A stretch of 64,000 nt of DNA from Sedimentibacter sp. zth1 (lineage in GTDB: Bacteria; Bacillota; Clostridia; Tissierellales; Sedimentibacteraceae): the NCBI RefSeq assembly GCF_017352195.1, contig NZ_CP071445.1:1860001-1924000 (forward strand). Reading direction: 5' to 3'. Of the stretch, positions 25,443-35,884 are shown piece after piece (the stretch's first letter is position 1; every line of letters begins with the position of its first letter). A program made the position numbers and the translations under genes. A model generated the notes under the pieces. The model was not told where the DNA came from and ran no database searches. It worked only from the letters and a program-made list of their open reading frames with translations.

Positions 25443-27935
25443 TTAATCTACTTTCAAGCACTCAATTATTGTTTGTTTTGATATTATCTTATATCCAATA
25501 ACTGATACGCTTATTGACAATATAAGCATAATTGGTACTACAATTAAAATAGGTAAAATCGTAATTTTTAAAGTTAAAAACCACAACATATTACATGCAA
25601 TTTTTACAATAAAATAAATAAGACCTAAACCAATTGTCATTGTCATCAAGCATGTAGATATAAAATAACAAACACCTTCGCCAATTAACATTTTACATAC
25701 TTGTTTTTTTGTCATACCAATACATTGTAGCAATGCCAATTCATGTCTTCTTGAAATTAAAGAAGTAATTACTGTATTTACTAAATTAGCTAAACCTATC
25801 GTTGCTATTATAATAGTTAATATTGCTCCTACACCTAAAAAAGCATTTTTAACACTCATAACTTCTGCTTTAAATGTTTCTCTCGACTGATAGCTATAAT
25901 TAGGATTTATGTTTTTGCAATAATTTTCTAAGTATCGCTCCATATCTTGTTTATATCCTTCTTCAACATTTAGCAAAAGGTATAAATAATTACTTTCATC
26001 AAATATATTATTAAAATGGTTTTGTGACATATAAACATTAATAGATAGTGAATTGCTATATCTGCTTGATATATTGCCATCTATATTTCCAATTGCCATT
26101 ACTTCAAATTCTTTATTTTTTATAGTTATTTTATCTCCAATATTATAATAGTGCAGAGTACTATCAAATAAAAAAGGTTCTATAATAATATAATTTCCAC
26201 TATTCCACTTGTCTAAATCTATACACCCATTAACTATATTGATTTTGGATAATTGAGAGTTTTCTATACCATAAACTTGTGTATTTATATTTTTATTGTA
26301 TTCAATAATACTGGTCAAATCTTTTTCTAATGTTTCGTCAATTTTATCTGATTCAAAAAATTTATTAATATTATTTTTAAGTTCAATATCATATGGAGTT
26401 TCATAATCAACAAACCTTATACTACTGCTATCCTTTATACCCTCTTGAAGTAAAACAGCATCAATAGAATCTCGTGTTATTTTATCCTTGTTTTCGGTTT
26501 GAATATTAAAACTATTAGCATCATATATTAAGTAATCACAAACTAGATTTTCATTTACATATTTATCAATATCAAAACTATTAGTAATTACATATGTACA
26601 GTTTAATATAACTAAACTCAATGACAGCGAAACAATAACTAAAAATGCTCTACCTTTGTTTCTAAAAACATTTGAAATTGACAATCTATATAGTTTGTTT
26701 TTACCAGATTTTCTTGTAGGCTTTACTACATCGATATCAGCTAAAGTAAGTGCTTCCATGGGACTTGCTTGCGAAGCAATTTTCAATGGTTTTTTAACAC
26801 TTATCATTACTGTAAAAAATGAAAACAACGCTGACACAATAAATATCAAAGGATTTATAGATATTTTACAAACAGAAACATCAAATGATTTCATAACTAT
26901 AGGAGTAAGATACACCCCTACTATATATCCTAAAATCAATCCGATTGTTATACCTATAATACTTATTCTATACGCTTGTTTCCTAACTATTTTTTTTATT
27001 TGTTTTGATGTAGTCCCAATGGTTTTTAATAAGCCATAGTACTTGATATCATTGTATATTGATATATAAAATACATTAAAGATAATTAGATACCCGCAAA
27101 ACGCTATACATGAACCAGCTAGTATTATCCCCAGTATAACTTCAAAAGTAATGTTACTATCATCATTTAGATAAGCATAATTTATTTTAGTTTTGATTTT
27201 AGAAAAATCTAGTTTTGATTGACTTTCAAGATTAAACAACTTTTTTTCAAAATTTCTAGTATTATTAAATTTAATATCTAAACAGTATCGTCCAACCAAA
27301 TCATTTTCATCATTACGTTTATAATTAACTAATTTTTTATCTAAGTACTCTCTAGATACTAAAATCTGACCAGTTGGTGCTAATACATCCATATCCCAAT
27401 AACCTGATAACACAAATTCATCCTTAACTAATTTATCACCTAAATAATAGCTTAGATTTATCTTTTGACCTATTTGGGGATTATTGAAACCTAAGCATTT
27501 TAATGCATTGGCATCTAATGCTATTTCATTAAACATATTTGGCATTTTACCTATACTAGGATATACATATCCAAATTCAGCATTTTTTTCGTCCATATAT
27601 CTTATTTCACACTCATAAGTTTTTAATTCTTCGTTTGAAGCTAAAGCAAGAGGAATTGAATATCCATACTCTTTTATAATTTTTTGATTTTTGATTTGTT
27701 CAAACTGTTCCTCAGATATATTATCAATGCATATATGTGCACTTGTGCCAATTTGTCTTAAAGTAACATCCTGCATAGAACTTTTCATACTAGTTCCTAG
27801 TGTAATCAATGAAGTAAACAATATGGTTGTTAAAACAATTCCGATAATAGCAAAGATATTTCTTAACTTTTTAGATTTATAATATGAATTAGATACTTTG
27901 TCTAACATATTTTTATCTTTAGAAGTTTTCTTCAT
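25443..27935 (-). CDS. FtsX-like ABC transporter permease (double module)
   Basis: 830 residues. TM1 at about 25-50, an outer MacB-type domain to about 260, three membrane helices (265-390), then another helix near 430, a second outer domain, and three C-terminal helices containing NTVITSLISRRHELALLQCIGMTKKQV, the FtsX signature. The first copy has KYYGLLKTIGTTSKQIKKIV. It partners the ATPase whose gene it overlaps by 17 bp. Such pairs act in lipoprotein or antimicrobial-peptide handling; no BceRS-type two-component system is present to point to one. Confidence 0.9.
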   Translation of the reverse strand: MKKTSKDKNMLDKVSNSYYKSKKLRNIFAIIGIVLTTILFTSLITLGTSMKSSMQDVTLRQIGTSAHICIDNISEEQFEQIKNQKIIKEYGYSIPLALASNEELKTYECEIRYMDEKNAEFGYVYPSIGKMPNMFNEIALDANALKCLGFNNPQIGQKINLSYYLGDKLVKDEFVLSGYWDMDVLAPTGQILVSREYLDKKLVNYKRNDENDLVGRYCLDIKFNNTRNFEKKLFNLESQSKLDFSKIKTKINYAYLNDDSNITFEVILGIILAGSCIAFCGYLIIFNVFYISIYNDIKYYGLLKTIGTTSKQIKKIVRKQAYRISIIGITIGLILGYIVGVYLTPIVMKSFDVSVCKISINPLIFIVSALFSFFTVMISVKKPLKIASQASPMEALTLADIDVVKPTRKSGKNKLYRLSISNVFRNKGRAFLVIVSLSLSLVILNCTYVITNSFDIDKYVNENLVCDYLIYDANSFNIQTENKDKITRDSIDAVLLQEGIKDSSSIRFVDYETPYDIELKNNINKFFESDKIDETLEKDLTSIIEYNKNINTQVYGIENSQLSKINIVNGCIDLDKWNSGNYIIIEPFLFDSTLHYYNIGDKITIKNKEFEVMAIGNIDGNISSRYSNSLSINVYMSQNHFNNIFDESNYLYLLLNVEEGYKQDMERYLENYCKNINPNYSYQSRETFKAEVMSVKNAFLGVGAILTIIIATIGLANLVNTVITSLISRRHELALLQCIGMTKKQVCKMLIGEGVCYFISTCLMTMTIGLGLIYFIVKIACNMLWFLTLKITILPILIVVPIMLILSISVSVIGYKIISKQTIIECLKVD

Positions 27936-28614
27936 CTTTTACACCTTCTCCAACCATTAGCTTTCCATCTTCAATTCTAACTATACGGTCTGCCATTTTT
28001 GCAATTTCTTCATTGTGTGTAATCATGACAATTGTTTGATTGAATTTTTCACTTAATTTTTTCAATAAAATCATAACTTCGTAGGTTGTTTTTGAATCCA
28101 AATTACCAGTTGGTTCATCTGCTAAAATTATTGCTGGTTTAGTAGCTAGAGCACGTGCTATAGCAACACGCTGTTGTTGTCCACCTGATAAATTATTAGG
28201 CAGATTATTAGTTTTAGTTTCTAATCCTAAAGTTTTAATTATTTCATCAATAAACTTTTTATCGGGAACTTTACCATCTAATTCAATCGGTAATACTATG
28301 TTATCATATACGTTTAAAGTATTAATTAAATTATAATTTTGAAAAATAAATCCTATATTTCTACGTCTAAATACAGTAAGTTCATCACTTTTAAGGTTAT
28401 ATATATTCCTTTCATTTATTCTAACCGAGCCATCAGTTGGAATATCTAATCCTCCTAACATTTGTAAAAGTGTTGATTTTCCACTTCCTGATGTGCCAAC
28501 TACTGCAACAAATTCACCTTCATCTACAGTAAAACGAACATTATCAAGAGCTTTAACTAAATTATCTCCTTGTCCGTAATATTTTTTTAAATTGTGTGTT
28601 TCTAAAACATACAT
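27919..28614 (-). CDS. ABC transporter ATP-binding protein (MacB/LolD type)
   Basis: 231 residues. Walker [10 protein letters not shown] at about 40-48, Q-loop region [12 protein letters not shown], signature [15 protein letters not shown], Walker [14 protein letters not shown]-loop ITHNEE: all canonical for the FtsX-permease subfamily. AAAGGGGG before the ATG. It is the first gene of the pair. Confidence 0.95.
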   Translation of the reverse strand: MYVLETHNLKKYYGQGDNLVKALDNVRFTVDEGEFVAVVGTSGSGKSTLLQMLGGLDIPTDGSVRINERNIYNLKSDELTVFRRRNIGFIFQNYNLINTLNVYDNIVLPIELDGKVPDKKFIDEIIKTLGLETKTNNLPNNLSGGQQQRVAIARALATKPAIILADEPTGNLDSKTTYEVMILLKKLSEKFNQTIVMITHNEEIAKMADRIVRIEDGKLMVGEGVKDEENF

Positions 28615-28708
28615 TTTAAAACCCCCTTTTCTAGTATATATGGATGTTGAATATATTTTATTTTACCATATATTTACACATCGTACAATAAATTAAACTA
28701 CAGAATAT

Positions 28709-28748
28709 AAAAAACTGGTCAAAGCAACCACAATTGCCTCAACCAGTC
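28709..28748 (-). terminator. Terminator of the PII-like/antiporter operon
   Basis: On the minus strand ACTGGTT, a 20-base loop, GACCAGT and six T. Confidence 0.7.
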
Positions 28749-28770
28749 ATATATTTTTACTATTCTATTT

Positions 28771-29958
28771 CTAATTATCGTTTGGATTTATTACAATTTC
28801 CCCAGACTTTTCAAGAGCAATTTTTGCAACAACCGGTCCAATAATTGAATAAATAAATGTAGAGCATAATATAACAACACGAATTTGAGGTGCATATTCA
28901 GGAATAACATTACCTGCCGCTACAATTAATCCCAATGCAACTCCTGCCTGTGGCATAAGAGTAGGACCTAAATACTTACATATTTTATCCTCCTGTTTCG
29001 CAAGTTTACCTCCTGCCCAAGCACCAATACATTTTCCTATAACACGCATTACAACATATACTAATCCTATTACGCCAATTCCTTGTAAAGCAGAGATTTC
29101 AAAACCAGCTCCAGAAATAACAAAGAAAATCATAAAAATTGGTGGACTAAAAGAATCCGTTATCTTAACAATACTATCAATTTCTTTGAAAATATTTACT
29201 AACACACCACCAAGAGCCATACAAGCCAATAAAGGTGATCCGTGTAATACATTTGCTGACCAATAAGTGAATAAAATAAAAGCTATAATGATACACAATC
29301 TGTTTGATGACTTTCTAAACCATCTAAACATTAACTTCATTATAATACTTGCAACAAACCCTATTATAAATGATATAACTATTTCATAAATAGGGCTTAA
29401 TATTGATAAAACAATATTTGTATCAAGATTAGAAGACATCATTTTAACTATTGTTGTTGCGCATCCAAATCCAATAAGTGCGGTAGCATCATCAATTGCA
29501 ACAACACTCATAAGCATAGATGTTAATGAACCTTTTGCCTTATATTGATTAACAACCATTATTGTTTGAGCAGGTGCAGTAGCAGCTGCAATAGCTCCTA
29601 ACATAATAGAAAGTTTCACATCGAAGCCCAAAACAATTAACGTTACTGATACAAGTACAATTGCTATAGAAGATTCCATAATAGCTATGATAATAGGTGC
29701 AATTCCAACCTTTTTAAAATAAGTTAAATTAAATTCGCTTCCAATTGAAAAAGCAATGAAACCCAATGCAATATCAGAAATGACGGAAAAGTTGTCTACC
29801 ATATCAATTGGTATTATATTTAAAAATGATGGGCCTAATAAAAGTCCTGCTATTAAATATCCTGTTACATTTGGAAGCTTAATATATTTAACAAGCCTTC
29901 CAAAAACAATTCCGGAAAATAGTAATATTGCTACGTCTATAAGTATTTTATTTTCCAA
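28771..29958 (-). CDS. Cation:proton antiporter (CPA2/KefB-like membrane domain)
   Basis: About 395 residues and roughly 12 membrane helices. The PF00999-type segments LPNVTGYLIAGLLLGPSFL, ALGFIAFSIGSEF, GAIAAATAPAQTIMV (unwound helix region) and VVAIDDATALIGFG (tandem Asp expected at the ion site) are visible. It lacks the TrkA-N and TrkA-C domains of KefB. A TTG at 29958, one base after the upstream stop and preceded by AAAGGGG, is the best start; the longer ATG frame would overlap the upstream gene by 71 bp. Tight coupling to the PII-like gene implies regulation by that protein. Confidence 0.9.
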   Translation of the reverse strand: MENKILIDVAILLFSGIVFGRLVKYIKLPNVTGYLIAGLLLGPSFLNIIPIDMVDNFSVISDIALGFIAFSIGSEFNLTYFKKVGIAPIIIAIMESSIAIVLVSVTLIVLGFDVKLSIMLGAIAAATAPAQTIMVVNQYKAKGSLTSMLMSVVAIDDATALIGFGCATTIVKMMSSNLDTNIVLSILSPIYEIVISFIIGFVASIIMKLMFRWFRKSSNRLCIIIAFILFTYWSANVLHGSPLLACMALGGVLVNIFKEIDSIVKITDSFSPPIFMIFFVISGAGFEISALQGIGVIGLVYVVMRVIGKCIGAWAGGKLAKQEDKICKYLGPTLMPQAGVALGLIVAAGNVIPEYAPQIRVVILCSTFIYSIIGPVVAKIALEKSGEIVINPNDN

Positions 29959-29959
29959 T

Positions 29960-30301
29960 TTAATTAATCCCCTTTGTAAAGTCGATCGGTAAGCTGAAAA
30001 CAACACCATTATCCTTAGCAGAAAGGTCACCTACGACACTTTCAATAATATTTATTGCTTCTTCTAGTTGGTCATCATGTATGACAGCAAATATTAAATT
30101 TCCTTTTTCTCTTTCAGGACTTAAAAATTTTCTTAAAGAACCTAAAAAAGGAATTTCGTCTTCGCAATGATTATGACTTAATAAACGAGCCATACCCATG
30201 CTTTCTAAAACAGTAGCACCACCAATATTTCCACGTGCAAATGCAGCTAAAATATCATCTAGTTTTTCTGTTTTACTTAATACATAAAATAATAATCTCA
30301 T
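29960..30301 (-). CDS. PII-like signalling protein paired with the antiporter
   Basis: 113 residues. The sequence MRLLFYVLSKTEKLDDILAA, then FARGNIGGATVLESMGMARLL, and a long loop followed by NLIFAVIHDDQLEEAINII has the beta-alpha-beta, large loop, beta-alpha-beta pattern of PII/PII-like proteins. The canonical uridylylated T-loop Tyr is not evident. These small trimeric proteins bind nucleotides and often control a membrane transporter encoded next to them. GGAGGAG before the ATG supports the start. Confidence 0.75.
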   Translation of the reverse strand: MRLLFYVLSKTEKLDDILAAFARGNIGGATVLESMGMARLLSHNHCEDEIPFLGSLRKFLSPEREKGNLIFAVIHDDQLEEAINIIESVVGDLSAKDNGVVFSLPIDFTKGIN

Positions 30302-30488
30302 TGTCTCCTCCTTATGTTATAAATCAAAGTATTTGTTATATTATCAAAAAAATAATTATACAATCTGTTTTATTAACATATAATGTTATATCACTTATTA
30401 AATGATATTGCAAGAAAATATTTATCTGTATTCTTTTGAATTTTCCTTTAAGACCCTGATGAGTTTGGAACCCAAGAGCCCTTTATAT

Positions 30489-31169
30489 TTACTTAATTTT
30501 AATTTTAAATTCTTTCTTATCAAAACCAAGAACTTTTGCTAATTGAGCATTCAATTTTATATTTATATCTGTATTAGATTTTACATCTATAAAAAAATAG
30601 GACATGCCTTCTCCACCTGGACCACCTGCAGATGGCATTTCTTCATAACCACTATAATCAAGCACTTCAATCCAAGGTTCTTCTATTCTTGAAGTATAAG
30701 AACTATCCACCTTTAACATTAAAAGATTATATAATACATTGATTTGTCGTCCTACAACAATAGCGAAATTATTATAATCAAGTTGTATATCATTCAATTC
30801 ACTTATTTTAATTTCATCACCTATTCTATTAAATTCTTTATCAATTTCGTATAATTTTAGAGAATAGTTACTACCCTCTAAATATATATCTTTTAATTCA
30901 TTTTCATCAAATCTTGATAATAAACTACTAATAATATTTACATAAGTCTCATCAACTGTGCAATAACTACGTTCTTTTTCACTTAATTTGCTTAAACACT
31001 CTTGTAATCTACTATCAGTATTTTCGCATTCGACTTTTAAATTATTATGTTCAGTTTTAATAGTAGTAAAATCATTTTTCAAATTTCTAATTTTAAAACC
31101 TAGAAAAACTATTACAATTACTAATATTATTAAAATAATACCAATACAAATATTCTTTTTATTATTCAC
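30489..31169 (-). CDS. Hypothetical membrane-anchored coiled-coil protein
   Basis: About 226 residues. A single N-terminal helix (ICIGIILIILVIVIVFLGF) is followed by a coiled coil (about 40-75: heptad-like LKNDFTTIKTEHNNLKVECENT) and an extracellular domain with no recognised family. The PSAGGPGGEGMSYFF loop is glycine-rich. GTG 31169, nine bases after GGAGG, is preferred over the upstream ATG 31199. It stands between unrelated genes. Confidence 0.7.
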   Translation of the reverse strand: MNNKKNICIGIILIILVIVIVFLGFKIRNLKNDFTTIKTEHNNLKVECENTDSRLQECLSKLSEKERSYCTVDETYVNIISSLLSRFDENELKDIYLEGSNYSLKLYEIDKEFNRIGDEIKISELNDIQLDYNNFAIVVGRQINVLYNLLMLKVDSSYTSRIEEPWIEVLDYSGYEEMPSAGGPGGEGMSYFFIDVKSNTDINIKLNAQLAKVLGFDKKEFKIKIK

Positions 31170-31299
31170 TTTACTTACCTCCATCAATAGCTTGGACATA
31201 AGTCCAGAAAGAAGATGATGTTTAATATTAATCTTCTTTCATTTTATACTTATTTTTAAAAAATTGTGATCCTGCTCTATAATCGAATACTCATTTAGC

Positions 31300-32061
31300 C
31301 TACTTGAGTTCATTCTCCAGAACATCTGCAAATCTCTGAATATGTATACCCAAAGATTTAAGCCATTCCTTAATTTTTTTATCATTCTTATATTTCATTG
31401 GCTCATTGCGAATGCATAGAACTTTTTCCATTACTTCTATTTCAGGGCATAATTCATTTTCAAGTGCCCATTCACCTGCTTTAGTCTTTGCAATTACATT
31501 CCCTGTTCGTATTGTATATATACCTCGTGCTATATCTAACATCCAACCGGCAGAATATAGGCTTTCATCTGTAGATACAGCATATTTTCTTATTGTCTCA
31601 AGGTGCCTTTTTACTTCATTTACCAATTCATCGTAAGTTGGTTTATTAAATCCATTTCTAATATCTTTCCCATAAATAAGCATCCCTGAATCCAACAATT
31701 CAAACATACTAAACACATCAAAATAATACTTTTCTGTAATTCTTTGCCCACTTGTTCCCCAATACACAACTTTTTCTTTTTGCTTATCAGTTTGAAATGT
31801 ATTCACTGTTAAAATGCCACCTTCAAATAACCGATAATATTTATTATCCGGTTCTTTTTTCAATAAATTTTGACGTAAATTTACAAGTTTTTCAGCCTGT
31901 TCATCTGAAATTTGGTATTGAGTCAGACATAAAATATCAATATTACTCCATCCCAGTTTAAAATCATCAAAACACACAGACCCGAATAAATAAATACTTA
32001 TCTCATTTGGACTCAATATATTAACTATACTATTCATTGTCATTTCAATAGCCGATTTCAT
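31300..32061 (-). CDS. AadA/ANT-like nucleotidyltransferase with altered catalytic motif
   Basis: 253 residues, the size of aminoglycoside (9)-adenylyltransferase-like proteins. The N-terminal nucleotidyltransferase motif reads LFGSVCFDDFKLGWSNIDIL: Gly27-Ser28 are present, but the first of the two metal-binding Asp is Asn40 (codon AAT) while Asp42 remains. A C-terminal helical region (DUF4111-like) follows. Known active relatives have SDID/SDLD here, so antibiotic modification should not be assumed. GGAGGTG before the ATG. Confidence 0.82.
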   Translation of the reverse strand: MKSAIEMTMNSIVNILSPNEISIYLFGSVCFDDFKLGWSNIDILCLTQYQISDEQAEKLVNLRQNLLKKEPDNKYYRLFEGGILTVNTFQTDKQKEKVVYWGTSGQRITEKYYFDVFSMFELLDSGMLIYGKDIRNGFNKPTYDELVNEVKRHLETIRKYAVSTDESLYSAGWMLDIARGIYTIRTGNVIAKTKAGEWALENELCPEIEVMEKVLCIRNEPMKYKNDKKIKEWLKSLGIHIQRFADVLENELK

Positions 32062-32219
32062 AATGCACCTCCAATTTAAATATAAATAACCGCCACTACA
32101 TATTCTGCAAAGGCTTATAAAAGAACTAGTGTTTTTTTAGCATATCACTCCATCTAGTTTTCCTTACCAATCCAGAAGGTAGCAATTGACCATATACTAA
32201 TTAAAAAACTATTGGATAT

Positions 32220-33407
32220 CTAATCGATTAGTTTCATGTTCTTTTTGTTTTCATACATTCTTTTATCCGCAAAAACTATCAAAGATTTTATATCTTTGAT
32301 TTGATCTTCATTCATAACTGCAAGACCCATTGCAAAGCTTATTTGAATTTCATTTTGTTTGTTATTATGTATAATCTCCCGCTTGAGATTTGCTATTTGT
32401 TTTTCTATTTGTTCTAAACTCATTTCGGTGAAAAAAATAAAAAACTCATCACCTCCTGTTCTATAAATAATTTGCGAATCGTCAAATGAAAGTTTTAAGA
32501 TATTAGAAAAAGTTTTGATTAATTCATCACCTTTATTATGTCCATAAATATCATTAGACTTTTTAAGATTATTCAAATCCATCGAGAGGCAAGCTATCAT
32601 ATCTTGATTCTCAATGTTTATGGATAAGATCTTCTTCCTTTCTTCAAAAGATGCACGGTTTTTTAAACCTGTTAAAGCATCCGTATACGCCATTTTATAA
32701 TATATTTCCTTGAGCTCAAGCTGACTGTTTTGAAGAGCTAATTTCGTTTCAAGCAACTCTTTATCCCGCTGTTCATTATAAATCATGACTGATTTCATTA
32801 CTGTCTGATATATAACTATATAAACAGTTATAACAATAATACTGAAAAGAATTGCAACAGGTATGTATTCTCTTCTTTCTATCATAGCAACGGGGTAAGC
32901 AATAAGTAAGTAGATCATTATATAAAACAATATCGAAACTAATGTAAAACTCCTCCATCCACTGTGAAGAGTTCTTTGTATTTTAATATACTGTTTCCTA
33001 AATTTCCATGATATAAATAATAGAAACGATAATCCCATATTAATTAACAATAGAATGATAACAGGGTTATCATTAAATAAGATAGCAACGGCTCTTGAGA
33101 TAATAATAATAATAAATCCCATAATATCTACGGAACAAAATGTAAAAACAAATCTACTGTCTTTATTTTTTGAAAGAAAAAATAATAAAATCAGGGATGG
33201 AATTGTAAAAGTAATTGCTGAAGATATCCCTCTATTAAATCCCATAGATATAAATTTTATATATGCTAAAAAAGAAAAGATTATAAAAGTAAATATAGAA
33301 ATAAAAACAACTTTTTTTGAATATTTCATTTCATTTAAGATCAAAAAAATAATTGCAAGATAAATACATGTTACAAAATCGCTTACGTCTACTAAGATAG
33401 AATTCAT
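32220..33407 (-). CDS. Membrane-bound diguanylate cyclase (GGDEF)
   Basis: 395 residues. Seven or so membrane helices (1-205), a short coiled linker (about 205-235) and a GGDEF domain: DALTGLKNRASFEERK, MDLNNLKKSNDIYGHNKGDE, and the active loop YRTGGDEFFIFF at about 316. An Arg-x-x-Asp inhibitory site is not seen five residues before the GGDEF. The product would be cyclic di-GMP. The N-terminal sensor resembles 7TM/MASE-type modules; its signal is unknown. Confidence 0.92.
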   Translation of the reverse strand: MNSILVDVSDFVTCIYLAIIFLILNEMKYSKKVVFISIFTFIIFSFLAYIKFISMGFNRGISSAITFTIPSLILLFFLSKNKDSRFVFTFCSVDIMGFIIIIISRAVAILFNDNPVIILLLINMGLSFLLFISWKFRKQYIKIQRTLHSGWRSFTLVSILFYIMIYLLIAYPVAMIERREYIPVAILFSIIVITVYIVIYQTVMKSVMIYNEQRDKELLETKLALQNSQLELKEIYYKMAYTDALTGLKNRASFEERKKILSINIENQDMIACLSMDLNNLKKSNDIYGHNKGDELIKTFSNILKLSFDDSQIIYRTGGDEFFIFFTEMSLEQIEKQIANLKREIIHNNKQNEIQISFAMGLAVMNEDQIKDIKSLIVFADKRMYENKKNMKLID

Positions 33408-33549
33408 AAATTTACCTTCTTTGATAAAATATTTTTACTAATAAAAAGCCTATAATGTTCTCCCATATTAAGACAAAACGGCTCATTTCCTACTCGATTT
33501 TTCACTCGTTTTTCGTTCAAAGCCACAACATCTTGTGGCCTAAGTGCCC

Positions 33550-33650
33550 TTATTTATCATTTTTACCACAACATGTCATCATTATCACACATTCCACATG
33601 ACTCAATGAAGAAACATGTCTACTGGTTGAATTTCTTCCACCTTTCTTAT
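33550..33650 (-). pseudogene. Displaced 3' end of an rlmD/rumA-type gene
   Basis: The minus strand encodes VEEIQPVDMF, then after a one-base loss SHVECVIMMTCCGKNDK and a stop. This is the C-terminus of a 23S rRNA uracil-5-methyltransferase. The matching end of the intact gene at 35.9 kb is IQPVDMFGHSTHVETVV, and both DNA copies share CTACTGGTTGAATTT and CCACATG on the plus strand. It abuts the stop of the FUSC-family gene. Confidence 0.7.
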
Positions 33651-33651
33651 A

Positions 33652-35367
33652 CTAGAAATTCATTAAATTTTTGCTTGCATAATTTTTAAAATCTTTATGA
33701 GAAATTTTATCATTTTGCACCCATATATACATTTCGTATATATTATCAATAACTTTCTTTTTATTTTTTATATAATCTTTATATTCTTTACTTTTATTTA
33801 TAATTAACTTATTTTCTATAAAAGACGATATCATAAATAAATTTTCTATACTATAATTATTGTTTTTTCGCAGATTATATAATTTCACTTCTTTAATCAA
33901 TTGTTCTATAATAGAATTACTCATACTAATTAAATCTCTATTAGCATCATTTAAACTATATGGGAATATAAATTTATTAACCAATAATGCTAATCCTACT
34001 CCCAAACCTACAAATAAAATCCTAAAAAATAATACTCCTCCAATACTTGAAGTTATTGATGCTACACCCAGCGCAGATATTGTAACACAGATAATTTTCC
34101 TATCGTATCTAGTATTATATCCATCTACATATCCAGCCCCCATAACAATTAGAGATCTTATAGTTGAATCATTAAATATGCTAAATAATATAATAAAAAT
34201 TATTCCTCCTATCAATGTTCCTTTAACTCTTTGTTCAGATTTAATTTTACTATGTTCTGCATAAGGCTGTATAAGTGAAAAAACTGTATATGCCATCCAC
34301 CTTCCTTCATAAACCTTAAAATAATCCATTATAAAAATTGAAATAGTAACACCCACTGCTAACTTAAAAGCATATGAAAATTTCAAAGTATTAATTGTAA
34401 AATTTCTTTTCATTATATTTATAAAATTAAATTCACTGGGAATAGGAATATTTTTATTAATACGATTATGTTCATCTAAATTATTTAATTTTACAAAACA
34501 ATTACATAATATATCTATATTATTTACTATTCTGCTTACACAAATATTACTTTCTTCATTTTTAATCCTCTTCAATAAATCTATATCATTCTTATTTTGT
34601 GATATCTTGTAAAGTTTATTGTAAACATCATTTAAAATTTTTGTTATATCATCTTTATTAAATTCTTTGTACAAATCACTTATTATAGTATTTATACATT
34701 CTAATGTAGCTACTATATTAACCTTTATTCTTCCACCTTCAGTTAAATAAAAAAAATCCTTTCTTTTATTGTATATAAGCTTCTTTAACTCTCCTATGTC
34801 TTTTTTAATACACTTGTCTATATTAGTAACATCCTTTTCTTCTATTAGTAATAGTATTTTTTTAAATAAATTCTCAAAAGATTTTTCTATAATTTTGTTA
34901 CCAGATTTAATCAATCTATTTTTATTGCAAATCACTTGCATAATTATAATAAATACGGCTCCAAAAACTAAAGAAAGTAATCTAACACCCAAATCTTTCC
35001 CATCCACTGGAACACTTAACATAAATAAATATTGAAGTCCAAAAGGAATATACATGTTACTTTTTAAATCATAACATAGTAAAAATCCTATGCCAAATAT
35101 TGTTATGAAATTTCCAGGAATACCAATCCATAAATTTTCACTTGCTACAAAGGCAGCAATACCAAGAAATAAATTTATACCTATAATATATATTAAGTAT
35201 TTAAAAGGAGATAAAGTAAAATCCCTTTCTAATAACATTAAGGCTGCAGTTATAACTGTTACTCCTATAAGAGTATTTTCAATTCCAAATATTTTTTGAA
35301 ATGCTACTATAAACAAAATTATAAATACAAATAATACTGTTTTAGATACAAATAATTTTTTATTCAT
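33652..35367 (-). CDS. FUSC-family / aromatic-acid-exporter-like membrane protein
   Basis: 571 residues. Five or six N-terminal helices (1-150), a soluble helical middle (150-345), a second set of helices (350-480) with YEGRWMAYTVFSLIQPYAEHSKIKSEQRVKGTLIGG, and a helical tail. The repeated half-membrane design and the RVKGTLIGG motif are typical of FUSC/YccS/ArAE proteins. Substrate unknown. GAGGTGA before the ATG. It lies between rlmD and a duplicate rlmD end and may be cargo of an old insertion. Confidence 0.82.
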   Translation of the reverse strand: MNKKLFVSKTVLFVFIILFIVAFQKIFGIENTLIGVTVITAALMLLERDFTLSPFKYLIYIIGINLFLGIAAFVASENLWIGIPGNFITIFGIGFLLCYDLKSNMYIPFGLQYLFMLSVPVDGKDLGVRLLSLVFGAVFIIIMQVICNKNRLIKSGNKIIEKSFENLFKKILLLIEEKDVTNIDKCIKKDIGELKKLIYNKRKDFFYLTEGGRIKVNIVATLECINTIISDLYKEFNKDDITKILNDVYNKLYKISQNKNDIDLLKRIKNEESNICVSRIVNNIDILCNCFVKLNNLDEHNRINKNIPIPSEFNFINIMKRNFTINTLKFSYAFKLAVGVTISIFIMDYFKVYEGRWMAYTVFSLIQPYAEHSKIKSEQRVKGTLIGGIIFIILFSIFNDSTIRSLIVMGAGYVDGYNTRYDRKIICVTISALGVASITSSIGGVLFFRILFVGLGVGLALLVNKFIFPYSLNDANRDLISMSNSIIEQLIKEVKLYNLRKNNNYSIENLFMISSFIENKLIINKSKEYKDYIKNKKKVIDNIYEMYIWVQNDKISHKDFKNYASKNLMNF

Positions 35368-35884
35368 TTTATCACCTCATTGCTAGTTTTTAAATTCTTC
35401 AGAGAATATACTTAGTAAATAGCAATGAAAAGCGTATCACAATTTTCACTCGTATGCAAATTTTTATATCAATAATAAAAGGTAGATTTTTCGATACTGA
35501 TTTAAATTTTAGTTTTTTGTTTGTTTTCATTTTTATTAATTTCTTTCTTCCTAATGGCCATTAATAAATCCAAACTACATTTTCACTTCTCTGTTAATAT
35601 AATCTGATAAAAGGCTCCTTTGTGTCTGATTTTGTCTCTTAATTCATAAATTAAATTTCGCCTTTCTTTTTACCATAATTTTAATATTCTTTCTCATTTT
35701 TTAGTATCTACTATAATAACTACTCTATTTCCAATACTTTTTTCATTTTCTTAGACGTGTTCCCACATACCATATCATATAGCAATTCTTATTTCTATAC
35801 TCCTTTTTTGGTCTTTTTCAATGTAATTTTCGCTATTTTTACTAAAAGAATAGAAATCACAGAACTGATTAAATACTAGTAAAA
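35368..35884. other. Gene-free AT-rich stretch, possibly decayed coding sequence
   Basis: No intact gene. Minus-strand frames show short protein-like stretches (for example NLIYELRDKIRHKGAFYQII and CSLDLLMAIRKKE) broken by many stops. I do not recognise the source. Confidence 0.35.

Noticed and set aside
33408-33549. Hairpin GCCACAA GATG TTGTGGC considered as a c-di-GMP riboswitch upstream of the GGDEF gene
   Set aside because: The GEMM core and receptor motifs are absent; it is only a simple hairpin next to the displaced rlmD end.
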